DNA of 64,000 bases from Calonectria ilicicola (lineage: Eukaryota; Ascomycota; Sordariomycetes; Hypocreales; Nectriaceae). The position numbers and the translations under genes are program-made. Position 1 is the stretch's first letter. The number at the start of each line of letters is the position of its first letter. Positions 10,045 to 22,408 of the stretch are shown here, in pieces. The stretch is taken from NCBI GenBank assembly GCA_020809705.1, contig CP085826.1, positions 3,968,001-4,032,000 on the forward strand, read 5' to 3'. Under the pieces are notes generated by a model that was not told where the DNA came from, ran no database searches, and saw only the letters and a program-made list of their open reading frames with translations.

Positions 10045-13000
10045 GGCGTAGCCGAAGTCACACCGCGTTGCAATCTGGTCAAGGAAGAGTGTATAATCAG
10101 CCCCAAACAGGGTCTCATCACATGGCAGAGAGAGCGCTTGGGATATGTATAGCCAGCCTGTTGGCCAGTGGCTCGAGCTGCGCGGATCAGATGCGAAGGA
10201 AAATTAATGTCGGGGCTACCTTGGCCAGCGTGACCCCGAGTGAAGCCAATGCGAGGGCGATGGATCAGGGCCTGTAGCTCTAATAGGTAGACGGGAGGAG
10301 GTGGCACGGAGCTAATGCTGGAGAGGATGAGCAGAGCTTTATCGTGTGACGGCCAAAGCGACGAAAGCAACGATGGTACAGGCGAGTTGGCAACGCTGCA
10401 CTCGAGCCGGTCCTGCAACTCGATCAATTTGGCGGGCTGATCACATGATTGGTTCGAATCGCTGAAAAAGAAGAAAAAAAAAGTGATAGACCAGGCACAC
10501 GAATTTTCCAGCATCAGACCATGGCCATGGGTACAAGGGACGGCTGTCTCAGGCCTTGTCGCCTCCGTCGACTTTGATTTTAAAATGAAGTTGTCATGAT
10601 CTTGCTCCGTGAATTGGGGGCCTTGTCGATACGGTCCGCTTCCTCCGCCAACTAACAGTTCTCGCGCATACGGCAAGCATCCAGTTTTTTTTTCCCTAGC
10701 CTGCTTTTGCTAGTTTAGTCGCCGCCTTTTTCGCGAAGCAACTGAACTAGCGCGCCCAATCCCTTTTCCATAGCCATGAGGGCGAGCTTGCACGACGGAT
10801 GCAGGATATCGCACCAGATCTCCCTGACTCAGCGGCCTCTCCCGATTGTAACACAGGTGTCTCTCAAATAGCGCCGTCATTTCTGCGGGTTTCATTGGAG
10901 GGAATTTGGCCTCTGGAGGTGCTATTCTTGTCCTTCCCTCCCCCCTTCCCCCGTCTGGCGCGCAAGGGTCATAAGCCGCCTAGACTGTGAATGACGACTT
11001 TCGGAAACCAGCCTGGGCGTGTAACCATCACGGTGCCGTCGTCCATCTCTCAGGGCCGGGGCGACCGTAGTCACCGGGGTTCAGCGGACGCCAGGTGTGT
11101 GCACATGCTATTTTTCGGAGATGATTCGTTGTGCTGTGTGTGTCAGGGGTTTGTCTCAAAAGTAAGAAAAAGTGCAGAGCGTGAAGTGAGAGATGTCACA
11201 ATATAGACTCACCGAGTCCACCCAAAACGGACGGCGCATTGCATTTTCGACCGCTGTGCAACTTGAGAAACCTGGCTGGGGTTTAACAGACCACGGCCAA
11301 TCATCCCACCCTACTCACAATTGCTGGTAGCATACGTCATGACTGCATGCAAACGAGAAGACTATTTGGCTGTGGCACCAGACGAGACACGAACCTTTGC
11401 AGGACGGGACATTAAAGCTGCGGCTGGCAGGAAGGAAACCTTGTGAGGCCCGACCGAATTATGGTGGTATCGGCAGGCGTACTTGGCATCACGATCAGCG
11501 ACCGAACTCTAGGGAAGGGCTAGATGGTCATGTCTTGACGATCAAGTTGACAAGAATTGGACTACCAAAGGGTCTAGACCAGCGTTATATATATATAGTA
11601 AAGGATGAGGCAATGATACGGGAACGGTAGGTACGCGGACATGGCTTCCCATTACCTGTTAAGGGGAGTATCTATGCGAATGACATCAGGAACTATCGCC
11701 TTTGACGACGGCGAGGGGTCGCGGAGGCGGATGGCTTGGTGTCACTGACGAAATACTTGCGATGCCATGCCCGCCAGATCCGACAAAAAGCAAGGGAACT
11801 TATGGAACGATAACGGAATTCAAGTGGAGAGATGGAGGTCGCGGCCTATCATATAAAAAGAAATATGCTGCAACGGTAGTGTTCAGGGTCGCGAAAAGAA
11901 GCAGCTGACTCAAAAAGTCAGGGTTCATATCCCGACTGGAGGGGCACGACAGAGTGCCAAGACCGGAGGGTCTTGTCCATGGATCATGCCGGGGAAGGTC
12001 CCGAGTGGCTGACTTGGCAGTGTTGCGCTCGTACGGGGGGCTGTCGTATCATTGTGCCTTGTTCTAGGTGGCCGGAGGATTGGCATACGAGGCTGCGGTG
12101 TTGGAGAAGGGTTGTGCGTCGCAGTCAAGGATTCCATGCACGATTAGACCGGGCTAGACCCCGCGAAGAATGGCGGGATGAATTGGACGCACGCGCGCAA
12201 GGGATTCTGACATACATGAAGGTGCCGACACGACGTTTGCCTCCATGGCGACGGGAAGATCCGACGAGAGTTTGCGGTTAGCGGGGTGGACAGAGAGCAG
12301 GATCGAAGAATCGCGTTGCGCCTCGGCTGGTCTGGTCTGGGCTGGGCTGGGCTGGGCTGGGCTGGGGTAGGATGCCCACTTGCGTGATTCAATTCGATGG
12401 GTTTGGTTTGGCGGGTTTATTTTTTTTCGTGTGGATTTTTGCCTAGGGTTCCATCGCAAGGTGAGGCGAAAGTTGGGGCAGGCAAGGGGAGCCAGTGGTC
12501 CAGTGGTCCCCCGTTGTCATTAGTTGCCCAGTTAGGCAATTGACCCTCCCAGGTGGCTCTTGCCTTCCCGAAGCCCCCGTTGAGGCCGTTGAGTTAAATG
12601 GGAGCTAGGGGGTTAAATGGGGGCTAGGGAGGGTCGTGGGGACCTTCCCTTACCCAGGTAGGTACGATAGGCGGGTACCCTCCTCCACATTACATCTGAA
12701 ATGGATGACGACGTGGCCCAGCATCGAGACCAGGTCCACGACTACCATCAGCCTTGCTCTCTTACTCATCATATACCGTGCTGGGCATGGCGACCGACAC
12801 TAGATGCTGAGAGCCTTGCATGCGGCCGCAAATCGCATCACGCTGTGCCCCTACAATGCGACAATGCCAGTTGCCTAGGCCGGTTAGGAGCTCGCCGTTG
12901 TTGATCCCATCGCCGCGAGCCCGAACGCGCGAATGCATGTCATGTCAACCTCCTGTCCCTCCCCAAGCAAGTTGCCCAGGCCCAAGCGAAGAACTAAAAG

Positions 13001-15047
13001 CAAACATATGTACAGCCCGGGACGGTGATCGGTCCGATGCCTGTCCGATGGTCAACGGCGGTTGGGGGTTAATAATGCCCTGGCTTCACCGGTCCCCGCT
13101 TCTTGCTCTCCATCGTGCCAACCACGTCCGTTGCGTGACGATGGCGTACATGAGTCCTGTCACATGGCGTGGGTGGCATCCAGCATTGTCGGCCTTGCAA
13201 CCTGGGGAGCTGGTCACAACATTTGCGTCAGGACCGGTCAGCGCCTATCCAGCCGATGGGGTTAGCAATATGAGTCGTGTGGGCGTAGGTGCAACGGGGG
13301 GTCTGGGGGGAAGCAATTGGATGAGTATGCCGGTCAGCAGGCTTAAGTGACTTGTTTGTTGCACTGGCATTTGCACTTTGTACTTGGACTCGCACCTTGC
13401 CTGTACCGTCCCGGACCTATGATGGTCTCCCGGAGGCGACGTTGAATGGCAGCCCCATGCTCCATCCCATTCTTTGCCTCGTGGCCAGTCTCTCGGCCCC
13501 GAGTCCGCACTGGCCGGACTTGGCTCGACTGTCGACGTGAACCCTGTCCGTCCGACTCCCATGCCATGCGCCGTCTCCTTGTATTCTCAAGAATCGTTTG
13601 ACGGCATTTGCGACGCCCAGGTAGCGAATACTTGCTTCCCTAGCCGCCAGCGCGGCCATTTCCACGCACGACAAAAAAAGCAAAAATGATACCCTACCCA
13701 CCCCAGGCTGTCCGTACACCATTGGGGGGCTCTCTCGACTACAGTACCATGTCAATCACATGGGCGACTGTATGCACCCAACGGCGGCCTTGTCCCTTGC
13801 CAAAGCTTCCGTGGCAATGGAACGGCAGAGCTGGCTGAGAGATATCTGTGATGGATGGACCAAGCACCCGCGGCATGGCAAACCGGCACCCACGTCCACG
13901 TCGACGAATCGAACCACCCGCTACCCTTCCAGTAAGTCGCAGCCTTTCGGTCCCTGGTCCCAGTCCTCTCTCTACGACCCCTCCCAGTCGCTTTCTCTCT
14001 ATGGCTCATTCCGTGGTCTTGGGCTAGGCCACACTCTCCACCTGATCGGAAAGCCCAGGCACACTGGGCCGTAATAATCCAGAGTGTTTCCCGTCCAAGC
14101 ACTGCAACCAGACGGGCCCCTGTCGCGCGCCCATGGTACCCCTCAGACCGGTCAAAAACAATTCAGCACGGAGCAATGTTGTCGTCGTCCTCACCGAGTC
14201 CACTCTTCTCTCTCTCAGACTCGACCATCTTCACCCTTCCCAGCAGCCCGTTAAACCGCCGCTCAATCGCTTGACGCCCAGTTACTACGGCCACCACACC
14301 GCCAGCCGCCAGCCCACCCGCAGCTCGCATCCGCCGTCATCCCTACCTCCATCGCGGCCGCAAGCATATCGGCCTGGCTCGACACACCAAGCGCTTGCTC
14401 AGAGACCGGCGCCAGTACCACAACAGCCAGCGTCAACGTCAACGTCAACAAAAGACACCACCGACCTGAGCCAAGGCCTCGCATCACGTCTCAACACGCT
14501 GTCCCGAAATTTCCAAGGACCGGCCACAAGCAGCGCGTCCACCGCCAGCAACCCCCAGATCGGCGGCACCACCGGGCTCGCCTCTCCCGTCTCGTTTCTC
14601 TCTGACTGAGCTCGAGCTTAGCTCTCAGGCCTAGCCTACCCTACTTTTCCTGTCCCTCTCCGCCCGGCACCCTCGCTCTCGCCATCCGACCTCGCCTCTC
14701 TCGTCTTGTAGGGCTTTTTTTCTTCCCCCGAAATCTCTAGCTCACCTCATTGCTGTCTGCCCGGTTCTGGTCGACCTGGCGCTCCACTCAACGCACTACG
14801 GGGGTTGAATTTTACCTGTCCCGGTGATGGCTTTCGTGGCACCTTAGCCTACCACCACCCTCCCCCCTCCTCTCACCCCGGCGTCGCTCAACCTCACCCG
14901 GTGGCCTTGGGCTTAGCCCAACCGACCCTGACGCTCCTTGTTCCTGCTTGTATACCCTATACTTCGGTCCCCACGTGGTGGTACCTTGACCTTTGTTTCT
15001 TGCTGCTGCGCAGCTTCCGTTCCACACCCTGTCTCACTGCAGCCATT
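10045..15047. other. Long intergenic region (5 kb)
   Basis: This separates the divergent kinase-like gene and the Zn2Cys6 regulator gene. It holds a TGGGC-type microsatellite (12339-12363), scattered homopolymer runs, and from about 14600 to 15047 a strongly pyrimidine-rich tract that probably is the regulator's promoter and leader. A frame of 213 codons (10035-10676, minus) and one of 158 codons (14133-14609, plus) show low-complexity translations without domains, and I do not call them. No RNA gene was recognised. Confidence 0.5.
12339..12363. repeat. GGGCT pentanucleotide microsatellite
   Basis: Five exact head-to-tail copies of GGGCT, preceded by two TCTGG-like units and followed by GGGG. 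It lies in intergenic DNA with no gene within 2 kb. Confidence 0.9.
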
Positions 15048-18000
15048 ATGGTAAGAGATTTCCTCTCCCCGGTTGGCGGCAACCTGCATGGGTTATATCA
15101 TTGATCCCTTCCCATCGGTCCCCCTTGGTGGTCCCCTGCGGCCGTTGCCAATCACGCCTGCGTTTACTCTTGTCGCTGCCCCATCGAGCTCTCGTGCCCA
15201 TAGCTCCCGGTCAAGAGTCTTCTTGACCTCGCCCCCAATCCCCTCCTCAGCACTCTTTCTTACCTGTAATGTGCGGTGAATTGATTCTTCTATAGAATTC
15301 TCATCACCCTTTTAAGCCAAAGAGACCTCGCTCTCAGCCGGGGGTCGAAGAGCCAGTGCATACTTCATCATCGCTCATCCCCTCCGACGTGGAGCTTGAG
15401 TTCAACGGCTTGCCTCACGATATTCAGATTCAGCTTGACCAACTCGCCCAATTCTATGGCATTTCTTCTGGTGTACACATCCACCATACTATTCTACAGG
15501 AGCAGTCGCGGAAGAAACGAAAACTAGATCGATCTTACTCAATGGCTCCAGAGCGTGGATCGGCCTCCCAGGGCGCGCTGGAGAAGTATTCCGCCTATGA
15601 TCAGCGCCCCAACGGCCAGTATGGCCAGCCGTCAAACTGGATCGAGCCGGGCTCGTCTTCAATGGCATCTCCAAGCTCGCCGCTGGTCAAGCGCATGGCT
15701 GACTTAGGTTCCTTTTTGTGCCCCTGCTGTGGGTTTGGCAGCATGAGACAGCTGGATGGTACGTGTCAAACTTGTTGCTTTTTCCTCCCTTTGGCGCCCT
15801 CCCCTTTCCCGTCTTCGCTTACATGACTGACTCTCCATTCAAGGTTATCAGCAAATTCCCGATGCTCCACCAATGGTACAGAGTGAGAGCATCCCATACG
15901 CAGCGGAGAAACCACCATCTATGCAGGTTCCAACTTCCGAGCCATATGTTTCTGTGGGTCTGGACATGACACAGCAGGCCTCATTGGCCTACCAACAACC
16001 TGCATTGACTTCCCCATCCCTCGGCAACTTTACGCCAATGCCAGAGCAAACTCCACTGGTGGTTCCATTGGTCAATGATGCAAGTTCGTCTCAGCAACAC
16101 GGCCTGCCAGTCACCGAGTACTATTCTAGCCAGTCGCTGAAACCTGACTCGGAGCTTCAGAGCCAACCCGTTATGGTGTCAGACCGTATTGTTCCTCAAG
16201 ACCTGTCTGCGATCCCATACTCCACTGCTGATCTCAGTCTTGTCCCACCAGACATGTCGCACCAGGTCTTAGCAACAACTGTAACCTTGTCTCAGTATAC
16301 TCTTGTGCCAACGGACCAACTAGATGACACTGTTTCTCAAGCTGGTCCCTCAAACGGTTGGGCAGATATGGCATTGTTAGATCAGCAATCCAATTTTGAC
16401 ATTCTCTTACCAAATCAGCGCGGAGGAAAACGGGGCCCATTTAAAGATCTGAATCTTCGTGAACAGACAGCTCAAACTCGCAAGATTGGTTCATGTATCA
16501 GATGCAGGATGCAGAGAATTCGCGTAAGTAACCCACTGCCACATATTAGTCAATTGTCGACCACCTCTCCCCTGTGGTATACGAACATGGGTGGCTGGAT
16601 TGAAATGCTGACTCTGGTGCGTAGTGCGAGAACAACACAGAAGAGGATGGAGGTCCATGCTTGACGTGCAAGAAGGTGTCCAACTCGAGGGCAGGCCGCT
16701 TTCCTTGTCTCAGATACAAGATAACGGATGTTAGGCTGTTCAAGCCTGGGCAAGTTCCTGGTTTTGAATGGACTCGCAGATGGAATAATAACATTTCGGA
16801 CCCAATTCAGAATTGGGCGTCGGAAGATATAAAGGTCATTGATATTTCGGACGGTCTCTCCAACAGATCTGTCAGTGTCCAAGTTCGGCGTTTCATTCCC
16901 CAAGCTGGCGACAAGCTTGAGCGAACGTGGGACTACAATGGGACGAAGAAGTCGGTCAAGATACCGCCGTATGCTCTTGTGAAATTGGATGAAGTAAAAA
17001 ATGCCTACTCCGAACACATTCGGGAAACCATGCGCGATGCCTTCGGCAGACTGTTGGGATGTCGGGAGGGTCTCGTATACCAGACGTATGATCGAGCGTG
17101 GCAAATATTCCGGGACCCATCAACTTCCCTGGAATGTCTGGATCTGATCGGCCGGACGTTGATGCTTTGGATGTCTATTCGTCTGTCGACCAGGTCGAGC
17201 TTCATCGTTGGGGACGAGACTTTGGGGATGCCCCGAGACATTCTAGATGAGACAAGTCCGAATCACGGCTTGATCCCGCTCCCACCAGTACTTGGTGCGC
17301 AACTGGATCTCATCTTGATCCATCATATTCAGACAAGACTCCGCAGAGAACTGTTGGACAGGCTTCAAAAGATGATCCAAAAGAACAAGCAAAGCACATG
17401 GCTAGTGACTTACCTTGTGACTTTTATTCTTTTGCATAACACGGCTCTTATCACGACCCATGATGCTGGCTACGCCAGAAAGCATGGGATGAAGGTAAGG
17501 AGAGATGCAGAATTCGGCAGAAAAGAGAAGAAATGCTTCTGGGCGAGGGCCACTTTTAATGCGCGCGCCCTAGCCACGGACTTTAGGGCCATGAGGTTTG
17601 CTAACGTTTGGTGTGCTTGCAGCGACGATTCGCCCGAGAGGACAAGGTTAGAGAGTATCACCTGGGTGAGTGAGACAGGGCCTCCCTTACGGACCCCACT
17701 AGATGGAAACCCCGTGGATCGTCGCAAGGAGCTAACAGGATGGCGGCAGGTGCCAACATTCTCCTGGCGCATTTCCACTACTGCAACAAGGGCATTTATC
17801 CTTTTTCCGAGGGGTGCAAAGATCAGGACTTGAGGACCCTGGCCGGATTGGACGAGGAAAAGATCCAGTTCGTCCACGCCACTAGGGCGTACGCTAACCA
17901 GCATAGTAAGTCGAGCTAGACTCTCCCTCCCAGTACCGAATCCCCGGGGCAGCGCTAATTTAGTACTTTGTGACCATCCAGAGCAAGAGTGGGATGAGCT

Positions 18001-18085
18001 CCGGAATAGTGCCGCCTATGAAGATGACTATTTTTTCGTCAGCCAGTTGTTTGAGGAGAACTGGCAGCCTCGCAACACAATATAA
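15048..18085 (+). CDS. Zn2Cys6 fungal-type transcription factor, ATG-only first coding exon
   Basis: Proposed exons: 15048-15050, 15296-15758, 15844-16523, 16625-17494, 17623-17665, 17750-17905 and 17982-18085, giving 772 residues. The first exon would be only the ATG, followed by GTAAGA. Exon 2 is in the same frame and starts with a basic segment (NSHHPFKPKRPRSQ) that would be untranslated if the next ATG were used. The binuclear cluster lies mid-protein: C373, C376, C383, C394, C397, C410, i.e. Cx2Cx6Cx10Cx2Cx12C, with an intron exactly before C383. Upstream is a Gln/Pro/Ser-rich region (residues ~160-340) and a CPCC motif near residue 144. Downstream is a conserved block around LFKPGQVPG and a helical region ending in FEENWQPRNTI. 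By family it should bind DNA and regulate transcription in the nucleus. The targets are unknown, and the last spacer is longer than usual. Confidence 0.88.
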
Positions 18086-19171
18086 TTGGGCAGTGATGGG
18101 CAGCTGATGGTGATTGAGGGTTCAAATTGAGGCACTTTGCAGATGCAAGGCAGGAAATTACTCCACATAGGGCAGAGATTGCTCGGAAGCGTTGGAAATC
18201 ATAGTGGCCGTGGCGCCCTCGTGGGCCGCGGTTTTCTGGGACTTTCTCCCGCTTGGGTGGCTCGGGTAGATGGCGTATCCAGGCGCCCCCATACATGTTA
18301 TTCCCCATGCCCCCCCTCTCTCTCTTAATACCTCAAGGTAGGTTGGTACGTGGAGGCGCAAGGCGGTGGCTAAGTACGTACCAGTTGTATGATGACATGA
18401 ACGGCATGGGAGAAGGCAGCCGAATGATTGACGTTAAGGAGATGGACGGCAGACGAGCAAGGTGGAGCCACGGATAGGGACATTTGACAGGGAGGAGGAA
18501 GAATGGCCAAATAGGCCTCCCTTGACCGAGATATAACATGGCGGCAGACGGGCGCCGGCCCAGGTCAGTGGCCCACGTCCCCCGACGTACACGGTGTACG
18601 GAGGGCCGGGCCCCGCAGCAGCCGAAAGCTTGTTCGCCTTTACACGGCGGATCGACTTCTGCGTTGCGCCGTGATGCCCAGCGATGCAAGTATTGGGCAT
18701 ACGAGGTTGCTAGTGCGCCTCGGGTTGCACTGTGTGTCGTACGTGCAAAATGATACGGAGAGGAGGAAAAGTAAGGAGAAACAATTAAACAAAAAGGAAC
18801 TGTTTAACAAATTTGCTCGCGAAGCCCGTACCCATGCCCACCCCTGCGACATGTACCCTACTCTGGGTATTTAGTACTCAGTTTCCCGGACGCCATAAGA
18901 AGTTACTTAGTGCCATGTTTTATTTTTGTCAGGAGGCCGCGTATGGGTTGTCCTCCGGTGGCATGGTTAGGCGTCGTGTCCGACCCTTGGCCCGAGACAC
19001 CATGCTGCCGGTCAGCACAGACGATGGGATGCGGCTCGAGGCAGGCAGGCGCTCTGCCCTCCACCCCGGTCAACCTCTCGCGGCCTCGTTGCGGTGTGAA
19101 AGATTGGGTATTGGGTATAAAGGAATGAGGAAGGGAGGAGGGTCGTGCGACGGACGGTGTGACGGGAGGCA

Positions 19172-19228
19172 GGGTGACGGGTGACGGGTGACGGGTGACG
19201 GGTGACGGACGGGAGGACGGGAGGACGG
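19172..19228. repeat. GGGTGAC heptamer tandem repeat
   Basis: About five copies of GGGTGAC run from 19172 to 19207, followed by two copies of a GGACGGGA-like unit to 19228. The tract is strongly strand-asymmetric: G-rich on the plus strand with no runs of C. It is intergenic. Confidence 0.88.
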
Positions 19229-20810
19229 AAGCGATTCGGATTATGGACCGGACACTGCTGAACGGACAGCATAGCAGCATACATGGCATGTACTATCTAT
19301 GTAGGCAGGTTGGTAGGTAGGCAACTTAGTCGCGAGATGCTTGTGCTTGCGGGGGCCACACCTACTACAGCACCGCCTGCGTGCTCCGTTCGCCTGCAGA
19401 GACGGGACCTCCCCCGGCGCTAGACTCACGCCGGGTCGTGGGTGCCGTGGGTCGTGGGGAGTTTGGTCTGGTCAACAGGGTCGTTTAGGATGCCCACAAA
19501 TGGTTCAAGTCCTAAGCGGCAGCCACTTGGACCTGGGTTGAGCAACGGGCGATCCTCAGCGGGTCCTTGTCGTTGCACCCCCGAATGCGCCGACTGAGGT
19601 GTGTTTCGCTCTTTCTTCTTCTGCGCCGCGCCGGTGTCTGCGGCCTGCCTGGGGGAGGGGGTCAAATGATATTACCATGGCTAGTTTTATTTTTTATTTT
19701 TTCATTTTTTCGGTATTTATTTTTTATTCTAGCTTTTGGAATTTTTTTTTTTTTATGTTTTGTTTTTTCTAGCACCCGGTTTTTCTTTTTAAGCAAACCG
19801 GCTGGGGGCTCGACACGTCGTCGAAACCTTCGTCTCGCCCTGGCCGTGCTGTGGCTGGCTCATCTTGAAAATCCTCGTTTCGATCATGACCGTAGCACCT
19901 GGGATGTGTGTATCTGAGGCGAGACCCAAGGCGGCCCATCCTAGCCCATGGTGCCACGGAACCATTAGATGTTTGATGTTGCTGGTTACTCATTGCTTGT
20001 TCTTGCCGCTTTGTTGCACTGCTCCTGCTCCTACCTGCAGCCGCCGGCGCATCCGTTCCGCGGATCAATCTCGTTTGTGTTCATCGTACCTACATTGGCA
20101 ATGACCAGTCAGTAGTCACCCGTCCTTGTCCTAAGGTACCTGCGTCATGCGTGTGCATCTTGCCATATGTAACCAGCCAGCTAGAGTTGTGTAAGTATCC
20201 TGAGTTATTTCCAACTACTGGAAGAAGAAAAGGGGCTGCTCGCAGCTAGCCTTCGGCGTTGTCTTCCACAATCTCCCACCCGCACGCGACTATAATAAGC
20301 ATCTCGAATGGCTCGTCTCGCTCGCCCTGCCCTTGTTCACCTGCCCTCCCTCATACATTAACCTCGACCTTTTATTTTAACCTCCTCTTCCTTCCTCACT
20401 CGCATCCTTCTTTCTCTCTCTCATCCTCACTCCACTCCTTCTACAAAAAGTCTTTGTCTGTGTTTGGCAAGTACATGGTCGACTGGCACTTGATCGCCTC
20501 CAACGTCATCACACCCGCTGCTCACCTGCTGTTCCAGCCGCCCCTTGCAGCTTTTTGGAGACAACACCACCCGCTCCTGCCACCACGGCCGCCTCAACAC
20601 AAGGACGACCACCACACCTGCCATATCCTAATCTTGCTCTCTCGGTGAAACGAGACAAGCATTTATCATCTCTTGCTTCTCGTCCCCAAACTTTGAATTT
20701 CTTTCATCCCCCCGATTTCACTGTTCAGCCTGCGCTGCAACCTTTTAACTCTGTCCTATTCCCCCCCGTTTTCCACAACACACGTTCTCAACGTTATTTC
20801 ACCGTTGCTT

Positions 20811-20885
20811 GTGAGTTCCCCGCTCTCATGTGGACTTTGACACAGTCTGGTGTTGGTGCGCATGCTAATACACGGCCTTCCCCAG
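20811..20885 (+). other. Probable 5'-UTR intron of the dioxygenase gene
   Basis: A GTGAGT donor at 20811, a GCTAAT branch-point-like word at 20864 and a CCCCAG acceptor ending at 20885 make a well-formed 75-base intron, with the branch 16 bases from the acceptor. It lies 100 bases before the ATG at 20986 in an AT/CT-rich leader. Confidence 0.5.
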
Positions 20886-20985
20886 GAAAGGGAAGCAGAA
20901 TCCTACCCACCAGAGCCTCCACCAGGGAAAGGGTAGAGGGCAGCAAAAAAAAAAACTAACACTTCCTCCACCATCCCCTCAAAAA

Positions 20986-22408
20986 ATGGCACCTACAATG
21001 GCTGGGCCCGTCATTGGCCCGGCACCAGTCTTTGATCTGGGTCGTGCGGCCGCTGCGTGTTCGGTTCGCGTGGCAGAGGCGCCAGCAGCACTACCAGAGG
21101 GGTTCCCGGCTGTGCTGAACGTGCCCATGGCGTGGACCGGCGCCAAATTTGTGGATCAGGAGTCCGATTACATTCACACACTCAGTGAATCTGACCTGCA
21201 CGAAGCCGAAAATGCTCTGCAGCACTTCAAAGGTTTGTTTCCTTGACCCAACAGCGGCTCTGGCGACCTAGGCTAACTTGTGTTTCTAACCCCGAAACAG
21301 CCTTAGGCTTGGACGGGGATCTTGTCTCGAGAGACAACTTTCCTCTTCCCACCCTGGGACCCCGACTGGGTGAAATTCGCCGAGACGTCTATGACGGCAA
21401 GGGATTTGGCGTCATTCGTGGTCTGGATCCACAAAAATACTCTGTCGAGGATCTCACTCTCCTGTATCTCGGTATCCAGTCGTATGTCGCCAACCGCCAT
21501 GGTCGCCAGGACAAGAAGGGCAACATGATGGGTTCGAAACCTTCCCTTTCTCAATTTCTCAAGGTACCATGGAACAAAAAAAGCTAACAAGGTGTTAGTT
21601 CATATTGTTGCCGACAACTCTTCACATCTAAAGGCTGGGCATCACCGTCACTCCACTTCTCCTATTGTGAGTAGCTTGCTCTGCGCTCATCTGTCTTGGA
21701 TATCCCTGCTGACTTGTACTCTAGACCTTCCACAACGAAGAAGCTGGCGACTTGGTCAGCTGGCTGACGCGGAGCACTGCCGCCTCTGGGGGTAAATGCA
21801 TCATTTCATCGGCCTACACTGTCTACAATGTCCTGGCCGCGAGTCGTCCAGATATGATCCGCATTCTGGCTCGATCTGACTGGCCCTTCGCCATGTAAGT
21901 GGAAGCAACGAGAAACCTTGTTGTTGGACGGGTGAAACCCACTGACACGGATCGCCATGACAGGCCCCGATTCCAATGCAGACCAGTCCTCTTTCACCAC
22001 GATGGACGACTCATTATCAACTTTGGCCGAGTGCCACTCACGGGCAACGCCGTCCACCCGCGCTCCAAGGCCCTTCCCTCTGTGACATCGCGCCAGCTCG
22101 AGGCTCTTGATGCCATTGAGACCATTGCCAAGGCGGCACAGCTGGAAATCAAGACCCAGGCTGGTGACATTCACTTCATCAACAACCTGGCCGTCCTGCA
22201 CAGACGAGAGGGATTTGTCAATGGCAAGGCACCCCGGGAGCGCCGACACTTGGTCCGCATGAGACTTCGCGACGATGACCTTGGCTGGAACCTTCCCGCA
22301 GATCTGAGACAAGAGTGGTCGGCCGCATTTGACGAGGCTGGTCCTAAAATCTGGCACCCCGAACCCATGCCGGACGGTTTCTTTCCATTACGATCCCATG
22401 CTAACTAA
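20986..22408 (+). CDS. TauD/TfdA-family Fe(II)/2-oxoglutarate-dependent dioxygenase
   Basis: Five exons: 20986-21232, 21301-21531, 21599-21666, 21725-21894 and 21964-22408, joining to 386 residues. The fold can be read in order: an N-terminal segment with WTGAKF and a helical region, then DGKGFGVIRGLDP, then the metal-binding His-x-acid in TFHNEEAGD (H185, E187), then LARSDWPF, and finally the distal histidine in LHRREGF (H318) with the 2-oxoglutarate arginine in RHLVRMRLRD (about R337). These are the hallmarks of the TauD family, whose members oxidise taurine, carnitine precursors or secondary metabolites. The substrate here cannot be told. Intron 2 has a weak donor (GTTCGA), but it keeps frame and has a GCTAAC branch word. 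A second in-frame ATG lies at residue 5. There is no signal peptide, so it is probably cytosolic. Its neighbours give no pathway. Confidence 0.9.

Larger units (their letters stand above)
18086..20985. other. Intergenic region with tandem repeats
   Basis: About 2.9 kb without a supported gene. It includes a GGGTGAC minisatellite (19172-19228), long T runs around 19690-19770, and from about 20230 a CT-rich leader of the dioxygenase gene. A probable 5'-untranslated intron (20811-20885) lies near its end. Confidence 0.5.

Noticed and set aside
10035..10676. 213-codon minus-strand frame upstream of the kinase-like gene
   Set aside because: No domain, composition changes along it, and it overlaps the start of the kinase-like gene.
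11902..11942. tRNA-like hairpins with a GGTTCATATCC word
   Set aside because: The T-arm would have only three pairs, and no D-arm, anticodon arm or acceptor stem of proper length can be drawn.
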